NCBI RefSeq assembly: GCF_035222485.1
Contig: NC_085921.1
Location: 1,736,001-1,800,000, forward strand
Origin: Podospora pseudoanserina
Taxonomy: Eukaryota; Ascomycota; Sordariomycetes; Sordariales; Podosporaceae
Reading direction: 5' to 3'
Length of the DNA stretch: 64,000 nt
How positions within the stretch are numbered: position 1 is the stretch's first letter; the number at the start of each line of letters is the position of its first letter. Positions 11,583 through 23,296 of this stretch are shown piece after piece. The notes under the pieces were generated by a model, which did not search any database, was not told the DNA's origin, and worked only from the letters and a program-made list of their open reading frames with translations. Position numbers and translations under genes: made by a program.

Positions 11583-12377
11583 GGTGGGCAACAAACACAA
11601 GAGTGCTGTGCTTGGCTCGGTGATATGAGAGAGCTGCTTCTCTTCTTGGTGCGGGGAATCTCAAGACATGTGAAAAAAGCTAAGAGTGATTTAGGTACTG
11701 CAAGCCAAAACCGCCGTCGATAGTTCTTGAAAGGGAAAAGTCAATAGGTAACACGCGTGAGTGGGTGGTCGAGTCCGAGTCCCAAAAGGTGTGTGTAAAT
11801 GATGGTGGAGGGGGAGGATGCGGTGCAACCGTTCGAGGTTCGCCAACTGGGCAGTCTCGTCTTTGTTGCGTTGAGGCAACTGGTCGGGACGGAGCCTTCT
11901 TCCCTTTGTGGATTCAACACAGTTGGAACCCCTGGGAATTCCTGCTGTTTTCTTCTTTTGCCTCTGCAAGTTCAGGGCGATGGGCGATGTCGGGGAAGGC
12001 GACGAGATCATCTGAACATGAGAGAGCTGCAAGAGCTAGGGGAGCTCAAAGGCGGCCGGTGAGTGGGGCTTGCCAAGGCCCGTTGTGCAGCGGGCTTGCG
12101 TAAGAAATGGCCCAAGCTCCTGCTGAAGTCACTGAGCAGCAACAACAAAGAATCACAGTATAAACACATGTCTACAATACTTTGAATCTAATGAAATTAC
12201 AAGTTCTATGTTGCTGTATACTAATTAGACCGTTAGTTCCACTGTGCCTGATTACATGTAAGCCAGACATCCTAACCATCAGAGGTCAAGGATCCAATAA
12301 TAATGAAACAGCTGAGCCAAGCAACGTTAATAACAGGTCAGATCCTTATCGGTCAGTCGTTCCACCGGTTGCTACCA
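11583..12377. other. Intergenic: pff1 promoter and bbp 3' flank
   Basis: About 0.8 kb. The right half (12120-12300) is AT-rich, consistent with the bbp 3' UTR. A single ACGCGT lies at 11753-11758 but is not repeated, so I give it no weight. No gene seen. Confidence 0.5.
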
Positions 12378-14682
12378 CTAAGCCCCCGGGGGAGGAGGAG
12401 GCGGCAAGTCCATGGGCGGAGGAGGAGGTGCTTCACCCGCAGGCGGAGGGGGTGGTGGGGGAGCTGCGTTGGCGTATTGCTGGATGAGCGCGTTCAAGCC
12501 GCCAGGGAGGCCGGGAGGAGCACCGCCCGGAGGAGGGGGAGGCAAACTGGGAGGCGCACCGGGCATTCCAGGAGGAGCACCATAGCCGCCGTAGCCAGGA
12601 TATCCACCGTAGGCCGCATGTCCACCAGCAGGCTGTTGCCATGGGGCCATCCCAGGAGCCGAAGGTGGCGGAGGGGGAGCACCGTATGAGTTGTGACCAC
12701 CACCACCACTGCCATAATAGCTGTCACCGCCATCGCGACCATCACGTCCACCACGATACCCCCGGTCATCACGATCTCCACGGTCGCCACGGTCATCACG
12801 ATAGTCCCGACCACGGTCTCCGCGATCACGGTCACCACGATCACGGGCCCACGGTGCAGGGCCACCTGAAGGACCGCTAGGAGGACCACCATAACCACCA
12901 CCGCCACCATGGTGGTCATCACGATCGTTGTTGCGAGTACGCCAGGGAGCAGGACCGCCGGTTGGGGCGCTAGGACCGCGGGCCCAAGGCCGCGAATCAC
13001 CACCAGCAGGACCAGTAGGACCGTTGGATCCAGGCCCGGCTTCGATCATGGCAGGAGCAGCACCAGTGCCGCCGAGTTCTTGCATAAGTTGCTGTAGAAC
13101 ATGGTTAGCATATGGATATCACCACCGAAAGGGACGCAAGGGCAGAACTCACCTCATACTCGCGATCCACAGCATCGCCGCCGCCGCCGCCGATACGGCC
13201 GGCAGTGCGGTTAGCCATGGGACCATCATTGCGCCAGCTGGCACCGCGCTGTCTATCAGGACAATCACGAGCCATATGCCCAGCATTGCCGCAAACACGA
13301 CAGATGATGTTGGCCGTGAAGTTTTGCTTCTCAGGACAGTCATATTTGCGATGACCGATCTGGCCGCAGTTCTGGCATGCCTGGTTCTCGTCGTCACGCA
13401 GAGTACCGTTCAAGGCGGCAAGCTCACGAAGTTGATTGCGCTTCAGTTCATTTTGACCCTCGGGAATAGACGCAGCCTGTAGCCAACATGTTAGCGGGTG
13501 TCTTCACTCCAGTGCATACGGGGAGGAAAAACTTACAGTCTCAATAATATTGTGAATCAGCTTCTTCGCCTTGTTCACCTTCTCCTCAGTATCGGCCATG
13601 ATGAGACAGTGGAGATCTTCTTCCTGGTTACTGGAGTGAGCGGCGTCAGAACGACCTTTGCCCTCCTTCACGGAGCCCTTGCCGCGAATTGCAATCTTGG
13701 CGCCGGATTCTGTCTCCATCTTCTTGAGGGTATTGCCGCGAGGGCCTATGAGTAAACCGACTTTAATACGGAAAACCTAAGTGTTAGTCATTTGGATATC
13801 GTGGTACAACGAGTTAGGTTAGGGCTGGAGTTTAGCATGTAGATGCCCGCAAGGCGCAGCTTCAGGCATTACGCCGACTGAGGTGCCTAGCAAAGCACCA
13901 ATAGCAAGGAAGGGGGTGTGGTTAGAGAGGTTTGAGGGTTAGCAATCATACTGAAGTTAATCTCTGGATAGTCGTTCACAGGCACGTAGACCTTCTCCTG
14001 GGTCTTGGTTGGGCGACGGTAGTCCGAGGGAGGATGGTAGTTGGGGATCGTCTTCATCGCCTTCTCAATCAGCTTGTGGCGTTCGTCTTCGAGCTTCTTG
14101 CGGTAGCGGTATTCGCGGGTATTAACACGGCGACCATGGTTGTCGTATTGGGGCGCAGGGGAGGGCGATCTAGGATAGTGGGTTAGTATTTGAGATTGAG
14201 GACGGAATAGCATGGTAAAACACACCTGTCTCCATCAGCAGGAACGACATCGTCGATCTTGAGTTTCTGTGTGATCTCCTCGATACGGAGGTGGAGAGTG
14301 TATGCTTCGAGCTGCTCGCTGGTCATGTTGGCGACGATGGCAGTGGGAAGACCCATCAAGCCAGCGGCCTTGTTCTCGGTCGCCTCGCCCCAGCGGTTTC
14401 TCTTCTTGCGACGTCTCGGACCATCATCATTGTTACCTGGACAAGTCAAGTTAGCATTGAATTATCATTAGCAATGGTAGGGTGAGAGTATGGAAACTTA
14501 CCACGCTCAGGGCTTCGGCCACGCTTCACGTCGCGATCTCCATTCGTAACAGATCCGTTGTTGGAGGCCGGGGGAGGACTGAAAGTGCTGCTGTCGTTGC
14601 CATCGCCATCGCCGTGCAAACGACGGGCTTTCCCCAAGGGAATATTGTTGGAACCGGTGATTCCTTGATTTCTCCACGACAT
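12378..14682 (-). CDS. bbp: Branchpoint-bridging protein (BBP/SF1/Msl5)
   Basis: Nuclear splicing factor that binds the intron branch site and bridges to U2AF. Six exons: 14682-14502, 14436-14226, 14169-13952, 13760-13537, 13476-13153 and 13091-12378, giving 623 aa. The order is as in the family. A Ser-rich N-terminus is followed by the U2AF-ligand motif region [11 protein letters not shown] and the helix-hairpin [20 protein letters not shown]. The KH-QUA2 domain comes next ([27 protein letters not shown]). Two CCHC zinc knuckles follow ([14 protein letters not shown] and [14 protein letters not shown]). The tail has RD/RG repeats and then proline-rich runs. The intron 3 acceptor at 13761 was chosen because it restores [12 protein letters not shown]. 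Intron 3 (13761-13951, 191 bp) is long for this window. Confidence 0.95.
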
Positions 14683-15060
14683 CTTGACGCTTGCGCTGAT
14701 TCTGCGGAGTTGTTGATGTTTGGGATAGGTTTACCTGGGGCGAAGTTTTGTCGCATCTCGATCTTGTCAGGAAACTGTCCACCTAACGCTAGCCCGATCG
14801 AGGCTGAGTGGCGCTACACGTGATTGGGCGGCGCGCGTTCAGATGGGCCCACTTATGTAGAGGGATCCCGATTCATATACGGCTTCTGGGTGGGCAATGA
14901 ATTGATGAAGATATGAAAATGTTGATTCTGTCCCAAGTCTGAAAAAGTCTATTTGTTTGATTTCATAGCTCGATATTCACTTCCATAAACAACCCTTACA
15001 GCCCTCATCTTACAGCCTACTTCCTTTCCCTAACGCTCCCACCAACTTCCACTCCCTCCC
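14683..15060. other. Intergenic: bbp promoter and gst 3' flank
   Basis: These 378 bp hold the bbp promoter and the gst terminator. No other feature was seen. Confidence 0.5.
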
Positions 15061-16041
15061 TCACTTCTTAGCATCAGCCTTCATCCCCGCCTGCACCCAA
15101 GCCTTGCTCTTCTCCGCCTCCTTCTCCAGCTCCTCCTCACTCTTATTCTTCATATCAAAAGCCGTATGCGGACTCGGCACATGCCTCCCCTTCTCCACCC
15201 CGGGTCTCTCCAACAACCTATGCAGCCACGCCTCCAGCTTGGGAAACTCATCCAGACTCACCCCAGCCCAGTGATGAGCAGCCACCCACCCCCAACAAGC
15301 AAAATCCGCAATCGTAGCCCGATCCCCCACCAAATAATCACCCTTCTCAAGCTGCCTCTCCATCACCGAATACAGCCGTCTCGTCTCATTCTGATACCGA
15401 TCAATCCCGTACTGGATCTTCTCGGGGGCATACCGGAAGAAGTGGTTTGCCTGACCTTGCATAGGCCCTGTCATCAAACACCATTAGCATCAACTCATCC
15501 ATCTCCTTCTTCTCACTGTCATATAACTCACCTAGCCCCCCCATCTGCCAATGCAGCCAATTATTCACCTCATACCCCTCCTTACTCCCCCTGGGGTACG
15601 AAACCTTGTGCTCGGTATCATACCTATCCACCAAATACTGCATGATACTCCCGCTCTCAAAAAGGCTAATCGGTGTGCCATCCGGGAGGGTGTCCGTCAG
15701 GGCAGGAATCCGCCCATTGGGGTTGATTTCCAAGAACCAAGGCTCCTATCGCTTCCACATCAACATCACATTTAACCTACCTTATGTGAGCGGAGGGGGG
15801 AGCATACCTTCTGCTCATTCTTACTAAAAGAAATGGGCGTCACCTTGTAAGGCAACCCAAGTTCTTCGAGAAGGATGGACACCTTGATTCCGTTGGGTGT
15901 ACCAACAGTGTAAAGGTGGATGTTGCTGTTGTTCGACGCCATCTTGGATGTAAAGTTCCGTAAGAAAGTTTTGGGATGAGTCTTGGTCAAGTGGGAGGCG
16001 AGCTGGGAAATGCGCTGCATTGATGGGGAGGGGTCAGTCAT
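15061..16041 (-). CDS. Glutathione S-transferase, Ure2-like
   Basis: Exons are 16041 (or 15942)-15808, 15745-15532 and 15467-15061; introns are 15746-15807 and 15468-15531. From 15942 the protein is 251 aa ([20 protein letters not shown]); from 16041 it is 284 aa. The thioredoxin-like domain shows [32 protein letters not shown] and [11 protein letters not shown]. The all-alpha C-terminal domain shows [19 protein letters not shown] and [16 protein letters not shown]. This pattern is that of Ure2/fungal nu-type GSTs. The region between the two candidate starts is rich in Arg/Lys/Ser/Thr ([20 protein letters not shown]) with no acidic residue, so a mitochondrial form from the upstream Met is likely, with the downstream Met giving a cytosolic form. 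Confidence 0.88.
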
Positions 16042-17380
16042 TTTCTTTACAACAGCAGCAGTTCTCTTATATATACACGGAAGTATATTGTTGGATTGTG
16101 CAACGCAAGGTAGGTATGATGAGAAGGGATGATGTGGGCACTGGTGTAACACTCACTAAAGCTCAGGTTAGAAATCCACTGCTCCTATTTTACAAATCAA
16201 GCCGCAGTTAACTGAAGCTCGGTTCGGGAGTATGCTGCCGAGGACTAGTTTCAAATGATGTATGTACTCTCCAAAATACAAAGAGAGGGGAAGAATTTGA
16301 GTGGGGGTATTGAACAAGATGATGGGGTTTATTAATCCTCTCATCAACACTTTCACGAAGATGCTACAAATAGGCGATGCCAGTCCGCTAGTCAATGATG
16401 ACGAATCGACCCTCTCAGAAGCCGGATCGACAATTGCGCCGTCTGCCGTACTATCGATCTCATGAAAGGAATGGAACAGGCTGGTGGGTGACTAGAGAGG
16501 TTGAGAGGTTCGATTTGTAATGACCCACCTACATCGGGAACAAGTGTTGCGGGGAAGACCCTTGTCGAATGTCAACGACTCGCTCTCCATGGAAGGGAAA
16601 ATAAGGGCGCGGTAAACATCCAGCATTCCGAGAATCCGCTATTCATGGTGGCTTGTTGGCTGAACTGTATAAAGCTTCTCGATGCTATCTCAACGGCAGC
16701 CTGCCTGTTTGTGTCTCGGTAAAGCTGACTGCCGAGGCTGACATGCCTATCAATTTAATGTCCAGTGACATCATCCACAAAACAATTCATTGTAGACCCG
16801 AGTCTGAGCAACGCTGCAACGCTGGCTTTCGAGCTTGTCATTATATCTCAACGCACGTCGCAACCTCTGTCAGTATCAAGCATATATACCTCAATTGTGT
16901 TCCAGGAAGCTTCTACTCCCCATCAAACCTACAACCAACAACTCTGTTCACCTGCCCCCAAACTCTACCTTCTTTTTCAACTTTTCTCTCTCCAACCGAC
17001 CCCCATCTTGCCCCTCGGGTCAGAAAAGAAGAAACCCCCGAATCATGCCCATAATTCGTGGGGTCTTAAAAATAGAAATACTAGAAAACTTGTAGCCGAC
17101 GAGATCTCCTCAGCTCTGACAACTTTATACTGTTTGTACTCCAGCCCGCCGGCCCTCTTTGCTGCCGGCCCAATATAGTAAAGACAATGATTCATGGTAT
17201 CATTCATAACACAACGCCCCGTCGCCGCCTGCCTGCCTGCCATATGCCCCTGGCCCACCCACCAAATCCATCCAAGGGCTCCCATCCAAACCAGAAGCAA
17301 AAAGGTGGTCCTTCTCAACATCATATACACACAGAAGAAAAGAAACATCAAAAAAAGAAATGGGATCATTATGACGCTCT
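16042..17380. other. Intergenic, no gene recognised
   Basis: About 1.3 kb between the gst start and the kinesin stop. It holds the gst promoter and the kinesin 3' UTR. Several overlapping short ORFs on both strands lack domains. One at 17043-17369 (-) is hydrophobic but lies in CT/GA-skewed 3' flank. Confidence 0.5.
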
Positions 17381-20300
17381 TTAATAGTCGGTTACCCGGT
17401 CCTTGACAAGCTTCTTCGTCGACTTGGCCGTACCGATATGGGTGTTGTGCACCTGAGCCATGTTAGTGATTGTCGTAAACCCTTATTGAGAGATGTGGTA
17501 CTAACCTTGGTGGCAAACCGCAAACTCGTGATTGTCTCCTTCAGATGGGCCTCTAGTGGGCTGACCATAACAAACATGAGCGTCTTGGAGTTCCCGCTGA
17601 GCGAGTACTGCAAGAGATGCGTCAACTTGGAGTTGCGGTATGGGACGTGGCCTGACCCGCGTCCCAGAGCCTCGATAACATCACCGAGGCATGCCAAGCT
17701 CTTGTTGATGTTCTGCGTTTCCCTCATGCGCTCGCCCTCGGCTTGAGAATGCTTCAAACGTTCGGAACCAGCAAGATCCACCAGGTTGAGAGTGCCTTCG
17801 CAACGCTCGTTGGTGGCCGAGTTCTCGCCCACCAGCTTCAGAATGAAGACGGAATGCGAGCGTGAAGATCTCTCGTTTGCCTTGGTAGCGGCAACGCTGC
17901 GGTTGTTCTGGGCTTGCTTGAGCATCATCTCGACCTTATCGGGTAAGTCGAGCGCCACTGTCTTGCAGTTGAGAACTGTAGTCTGCTTGCGGCTGTCGTC
18001 GTGACGGATTTCGAGTTTCTTCTTTCCATCTGACTCTCTGCCAGGCGTGAGAAGATCGTGGAGCTCTTCGTTGTACACTTCGACAAAACTACCCTCCATC
18101 GTATATGTCCATGACTTCTCCTTCAACTTCGTAATCGTCTCGTAAATCATGTGGGTGGCTCTGGGAATCATGCCATCGGGCGAGGACATGGTATAGGTCT
18201 TGCCGGATCCTGTTTGACCGTAGCAGAAGATGCAGACATTGTAGCCGTCAAGAGCGCTCTGCACGAGCTGCGAAATTTCTCCAAAGATCTCCTCGTTGTG
18301 GACCGCTGGGGAAAACACACGATCAAACTCGAATGGGACTACCTTTCGGCTCACCATGCCCATGCTGTTCTTCTCTTCTTGGGTGACGTCGATCTGAGCC
18401 GATGTCTTCTCGTCAGGGAAGCCGATTTGAGCTGGGTTGCCTTCCGAATTCCCAAGCACGGGGCGTACTCTGCACATCACACGGATGTTGCCCTTTAGCT
18501 CTTGATACTTGTTGAACAGAACCCGGCGCTCCGTCTCCTCCTTGATCAACTTCTCGCGAGCTTCCTCAGCGACCCGCAAAGCATCCTGCAGCCGGGCCTC
18601 CATATGAGCAAACGAGTCTGATTGTTGCTTGCTGTCGGATTCCAGGAATTCGACCTTGGCATTAAGGCCTCGTAACCGGTCCTCCAAAGTCAAATTTGTC
18701 GTCGACATCTCGGTCAGTTTCTGCTGAAGGTTACCCTTGACCGTCTGTTCCCGGTCCAAGTCCAGCTTAAGACCTTCCATAAGGGACCGTAATTCCTGGA
18801 TCTGGCGGTCTTTTCGGAGGACTTCCAGATTCATGTCCTCCTGTTTTGACCCCAACTTGGCCCGTAGCTCCTCCAGCTCCTTTGAGTTTTGGGCCTGTTG
18901 GTCCTTCATTTCCGCTCGGTATTGTCTCTCCATTGCCTCCAAAGCCTGTTGGTGTTCCCACTTCATCTGTTCGACCTCGGCCTTGAACCCTCGCTTGATT
19001 TCTTCGACGTCGTGTTGATGCTCTCGTGACTTGTCCTGGAGTTCGTATTTGTGCTTTTGCCGCTCGCTCTCGAACTGTAGGATTAATGACTGCTTTTCTT
19101 GCTGCATGGAGAGGTTGTTATGTTGTAAAGAGCTGATCTGTCCCTGTAGTTGTGTAGTTTGGTCCATCAACCGTTGTTGCTCACGTTCAAGATCACTCGC
19201 TAGAACAGCACGTTAGTCCCCAACTCTGGATATCACTCCGCCAAACTTACCCCTATTTTTCGCAAACTGAATAGCCTCCTCGAGGGCTTTTCTGTCGGTG
19301 ATGGTGGTATCAAAGGCCTCTTTCATCTCTTTGAACTGTGTCTCGAACTCGTGAAGCCGACCGTCTACGTCCCAGCCTGTGAAAGTTTTTAAATGTGAGT
19401 CCTTGGTCAAGAATGGTAACTTTTTAGGAGACGGAGATTTGGTAGGAGAACAAGGGGTCTGGGCAATGCTCCTGACCGCGGTGCCCAGCTTCTCCAATGC
19501 CACACGACCATTCCGGATCTGTGGCGGGGTGACTGGTACACTAGGAAAATTGGCCTGAGAGTTGGTGGTCCTAAACGGGTCCGGACTGGTAGCTCCCCCC
19601 CGGCGGTTCTGGAGAGTCGAACTTCGCTGCTCTTGTCCGTCGGGCGGCTGAAACATAAGAGAAAGGGAGTGCTCTTTTGCCTTGGATATCACTTGATTTC
19701 CGCTAGCTATGTCGCCGACGTCATCATTGAGCGAGAGGTTGCCCATCCGCTTGCTGAGCGTCAACTCCTCTTTGCTAGGCATTCGAGCGCGGGTTCCGAC
19801 GGACTGTTCAGAGGCTGTAGATCGTCCTCTTTGAGTCCGCACTTTCTTGGTACGGGGTTGTAAGGAAGCAGAAAAATTCCTACTTTTCTTTTGGTCGGTT
19901 GGTCCTCCATCTTCTTCCGCTGATCGCCCGCTCATCGCTGTCGCCGGCCGAGATCTCGTGGTTCCTCTGGTGTTCGATGGGTTGAAGCCCATGGAGCTGG
20001 GTGCTCGGCCTGATATTGGTGGGCGGCTTCCGGCACCCATGGTTCGCGAAAAGCTGTTGGTGCTGGCATGGCGGGAGGTTCCTGGAAGAGTGGTTGGTGG
20101 CCGTGAGGATGTTGCGGTAGCGGGTTGGTGAGTCTACGACAAGTCAGGGTTAGCATCAAGGCCTGTGGCAAGGCAAGCAAGAAAAATACATGATCAAGTT
20201 CAGTGCCAGCCGAGTCGGTCCATGGGTCGCAGTCGTCGGAGGAGCGGCGCAGGTAGGTATCTGAACAGCAGCCCCTCAGACGCTTCCATGCCGGCGGGTT

Positions 20301-20920
20301 GGGGCTCTTCTTGTTACTGGTCTCTTTTGGGGTCGACATTGAGCCCAACGACGAGTAGGAATATGGCGTGTGGGACAGTGGGGATAGATTGGGCAATGGG
20401 AAGTGGGCTGCAGGGTAGGAGTCGGAGATAACAGTCAACGTACAGATGCAAGAGATGCGATAGATGTGGGTTTGAGGCCGATGCCCGTCATTCTCGAGAC
20501 CGAAGGCGTAGCTGCTGGCAGTTGCGATTTGGAGATAGGCTCACCAGCTCTTTCCGCCAGTGTTTTGCGCTTGGCGTCGCGGTCTGGGACTACAGAAGAT
20601 CCTTTTCGGTCAGTCAGGGCAAGTGGATGGCATGGATTGGGCGGTGACGACAACGTACCGGCGCCATTGTATGTGCGTTTCGACGGGAGGAGGCCCGACG
20701 GGTGAGGTCGCGCGTTCTGGTCCGAATTGGTGATCTCCTGGAGGTATGCGCTCGGGGCCATCGTGGTCGTGGTGCTCGTGTGGACTCGAGGGGCGCGAAG
20801 GCCGGAGCGGAAGGTCTAGATGTAGCAAAATATCAGTGTCAGGGTCGGGGGTCCGAGGGCAGCATCAAAGATGGAGAGAAAGACTTCAAAACATACACCG
20901 CCGTTCTCTGTAGACTCCAT
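17381..20920 (-). CDS. klpA: Kinesin-14, C-terminal motor (KlpA/Kar3)
   Basis: Minus-end-directed spindle kinesin. Six exons: 20920-20897, 20815-20659, 20589-20444, 20133-19251, 19199-17506 and 17452-17381, giving 991 aa. The N-terminal tail is disordered and basic (KRKTLAERAGEPISK; many SRPP/STNSF motifs), a likely site of microtubule binding and regulation. A long coiled coil runs from about residue 375 to 620 (ASDLEREQQRLMDQ onward). The C-terminal motor has KGNIRVMCRVRPVL, the P-loop GQTGSGKTYTM, switch I NERSSRSHSVF and switch II LVDLAGSE. The neck precedes the motor, as in kinesin-14. The last small exon restores VHNTHIGTAKSTKK. Intron 4 (20134-20443) is 310 bp, far longer than the others, and contains a possible alternative first exon. 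The N-terminal exon chain is supported by phase and motif continuity only. Confidence 0.9.
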
Positions 20921-21859
20921 GTTGGCGTTGGCTCCGTTGCGCATGCGAGGAATAAGAAAATGGACGAGCAGATAGGATAGCGATAGGAGCAGTGCTCCAG
21001 TTTGAGTTGGGGGATGCGACACAGTCGTGAACAGAGGCGGGTCTTCCCTGGGACTTGGGACTGGACTGGTGCCTCTTCTCCTCAACGGGTGTAGCGTAGA
21101 AAGACGGATGGTAGAAGCTGTGTTTACTTCACCGGGGCAACGAAACTGCTTACGGGAGCCAATGGGAGGGGTCCGCTGGGACGACGCCGTGTGGGGTTTT
21201 GTGGGGTACATGGTGAACAAAGGAAACGTGGATTGAGCAGGGCCAGCAATCCAGAGACTGGCGAGAGAGTGGCATGCTTGGACGGATAGGATGAAGAGGC
21301 AGAAGATGTCAAGCAGATTCTCTCCCCATTAATTTCTCATCCGATGCGGAGTCCCAGCCAGCTTCTCTTGGAAGAGCTGCATCTACTAGTTTCCACGGGG
21401 CAAGGGGGGCGGTGTGTCAATGTGTGTCCCGGAATACCCCGCTCAAAGGGTTAGGGTACAGCTTTCTTTCCTGTCCTCCTGTCCATTCATCTGCCTTGAT
21501 CTGCTCATCCCGCCGGAATCATTCCAGCCACACCGTCCCCAGTGAGCCAGTGTCTCCAGTTGCCCTTGTCCCAGAGTTCCGTAGCGAGTCTGGTCCCTAC
21601 AGCGCACGTGCCACTCGTTCACATGCTCCACTGGACAGGCATGATGTCTTCAAAATATCTGGCCAGTGAAAGCCTCTGAAATCTATTAATCGTACGTCAG
21701 GCCTACATTTGCCTGTATCACACGGATCAACACTTTACGCAACTACTACTGCGGTACATACACTCACGACACCCCCATCCTCGCATACATACGGCACTAA
21801 AATAATCCCAAGGACCGCAACCGCCCTTGCCGCGCATCGCAACCCCATCCCATCGCATC
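20921..21859. promoter_or_regulatory. Divergent promoter region of klpA and the acyltransferase gene
   Basis: 939 bp between two divergent start codons. It must contain both promoters and 5' UTRs. A single telomere-like GGGTTAGGG lies near 21447. No ORF of note. Confidence 0.5.
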
Positions 21860-22893
21860 ATGGAGAAGTTCTCCCAGTTTCGCGACAGAGGTATGTCTCC
21901 TCCCCGCCTTACCATCCCATCCCCTCTAACCATGTCACGCCCTCGCTAACCTTCTCCATCACAGGGTCCGGCATATCCCCCTTCATGCCCACCTCCTCCC
22001 CCACCTCCATATTCAGCAACCTAACCTCCACCATCCTCTTCCTCATCCGCCTCCCCATCTTCCTCGCTTACACCCTCCTCTACTTCCTCTTCCTCCACCA
22101 CTTCCCCCTCCCCGCCGTGGCCCACAAGCTCCTCCTCTGGACCTACCTCTCCATCCCCGGAATCTGGTGGGTAGACCTCCAACTCGACGGCGTAAAACGC
22201 GGCTCCCTCTCTCAGCAACCGCCCTCCCGCGTCCCCCACCCCGGCTCCCTCATCGCCGCCAATTTCACCTCCCCCGTCGACGCCCTCTACCTCGCCGCCG
22301 TCTTCGACCCCATCTTTGTCGTCTCCTACCCCCACTCCCGAAAAGTCCAACGCATCTCGCTCATCGCAGCAATAATCAATGCCTTGTCCCCCGCCCCCTT
22401 TTCCCCTCCTCCGGGAAGTAGTCTCACCGACCTGAGGACGATCATCGAGAAGAATCCCAACAGGGTTGTTGCCATCTTTCCGGAATCGGGCACGACGAAT
22501 GGAAAGGGGATTCTGCCGTTGAGCCCGGCATTGTTGACTGTGCCGGCTGAGGCAAAGATCTTCCCTGTCAGTATGAGGTATACGCCACCTGATATTACGA
22601 CGCCCGTGCCTGGAACTTGGATCCAGTTTTTGTGGAAGCTGCTGGGGCGGCCGACGCATTGTATTAGGGTCAGGATTGCGGAGGGGATGGTGAATACCAG
22701 CAAGGCCGTCAATGGGGTTTCAGGCCAGGAGGAGAGCACGCCCAGTGGGGAGGACGGGGTGACGGTGGAGGAGCAGAAGCTGCTGGACAATGTCGCGGAG
22801 GCCTTGGCTAGGTTAGGGAGGGCGAAGAGGGTGGGCTTGACGTTGAAGGAGAAGGATGCCTTCGTTAAGGCTTGGAATAAGAGGAGAAGGTAG
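21860..22893 (+). CDS. loa1: Lysophosphatidic acid acyltransferase, LOA1/VPS66 type
   Basis: Exons are 21860-21890 and 21965-22893 (intron 21891-21964), giving 319 aa. The tiny first exon encodes MEKFSQFRDR and joins to GSGISPFMP; the yeast Loa1/Vps66 N-terminus, as I remember it, has the same form (MEKY..WRD.GTGIAPFLP). A hydrophobic membrane segment follows (LFLIRLPIFLAYTLLYFLFL). The PlsC-type core has NFTSPVDAL where classical acyltransferases have N-H-x4-D, and FPESGTTNGKGILPL for the FPEGT block. The protein ends in a basic helix (KEKDAFVKAWNKRRR). In yeast this enzyme acylates lysophosphatidic acid at ER/lipid droplets. The catalytic His position is Phe here. It is tail-to-tail with ilv3. 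Confidence 0.85.
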
Positions 22894-23296
22894 AGCTGTG
22901 GTGAAACAAATAGTCAGGGGTGGGTTTGTGATTTGATGTTTTTAATGCGCATTTACAGGCAAGCTGGAAGGAATCAAGATCGGATATAGAGGTTGGGAAA
23001 TTTTGGAACATGCATGATCATTAGCACTATACCAGGACGAGAAGATCATGTCCGTGTCGTTAATTGGAACCCAATGTAACAAAAAGTTCATCAAATTCTT
23101 GCTTGATTATACTTGTCAACCGCCAACCTGGTATATCTTTTTCCGCACCCAACCACCCAAAAACAGGCAAACAATAAGCGCCCTTTTCCCATGCCAAAAT
23201 AAAAACAAGATCAGTATATGTACAAAACAAAAAGTCCCACCCTTAAATTATACCTTTTTCTCCATCCCTTCAAAGTTCCCGAGCTTCTACGCCCGT
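22894..23296. terminator. Convergent 3' region of loa1 and ilv3
   Basis: 403 bp separate two convergent stop codons. The stretch is AT-rich with A-runs (AAAAACAAGA, CAAAACAAAAAG near 23200-23235), suiting ilv3 polyadenylation. Nothing else was seen. Confidence 0.55.

Noticed and set aside
12494-13003. ORF of 169 codons rich in Val/Met/Ile in another frame of the bbp tail
   Set aside because: Shadow of the RD/RG and proline-rich repeats of the branchpoint-bridging protein.
17043-17369. Hydrophobic 108-residue ORF near the kinesin 3' end
   Set aside because: Lies in CT/GA-skewed 3' flanking DNA; hydrophobicity follows from base skew, and there is no conserved motif.
20190-20407. Cassette exon inside klpA intron 4 using the CTGCAG acceptor at 20408
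   Set aside because: Its phase does not match the end of exon 3. Only an alternative first exon starting at 20339 is phase-compatible.
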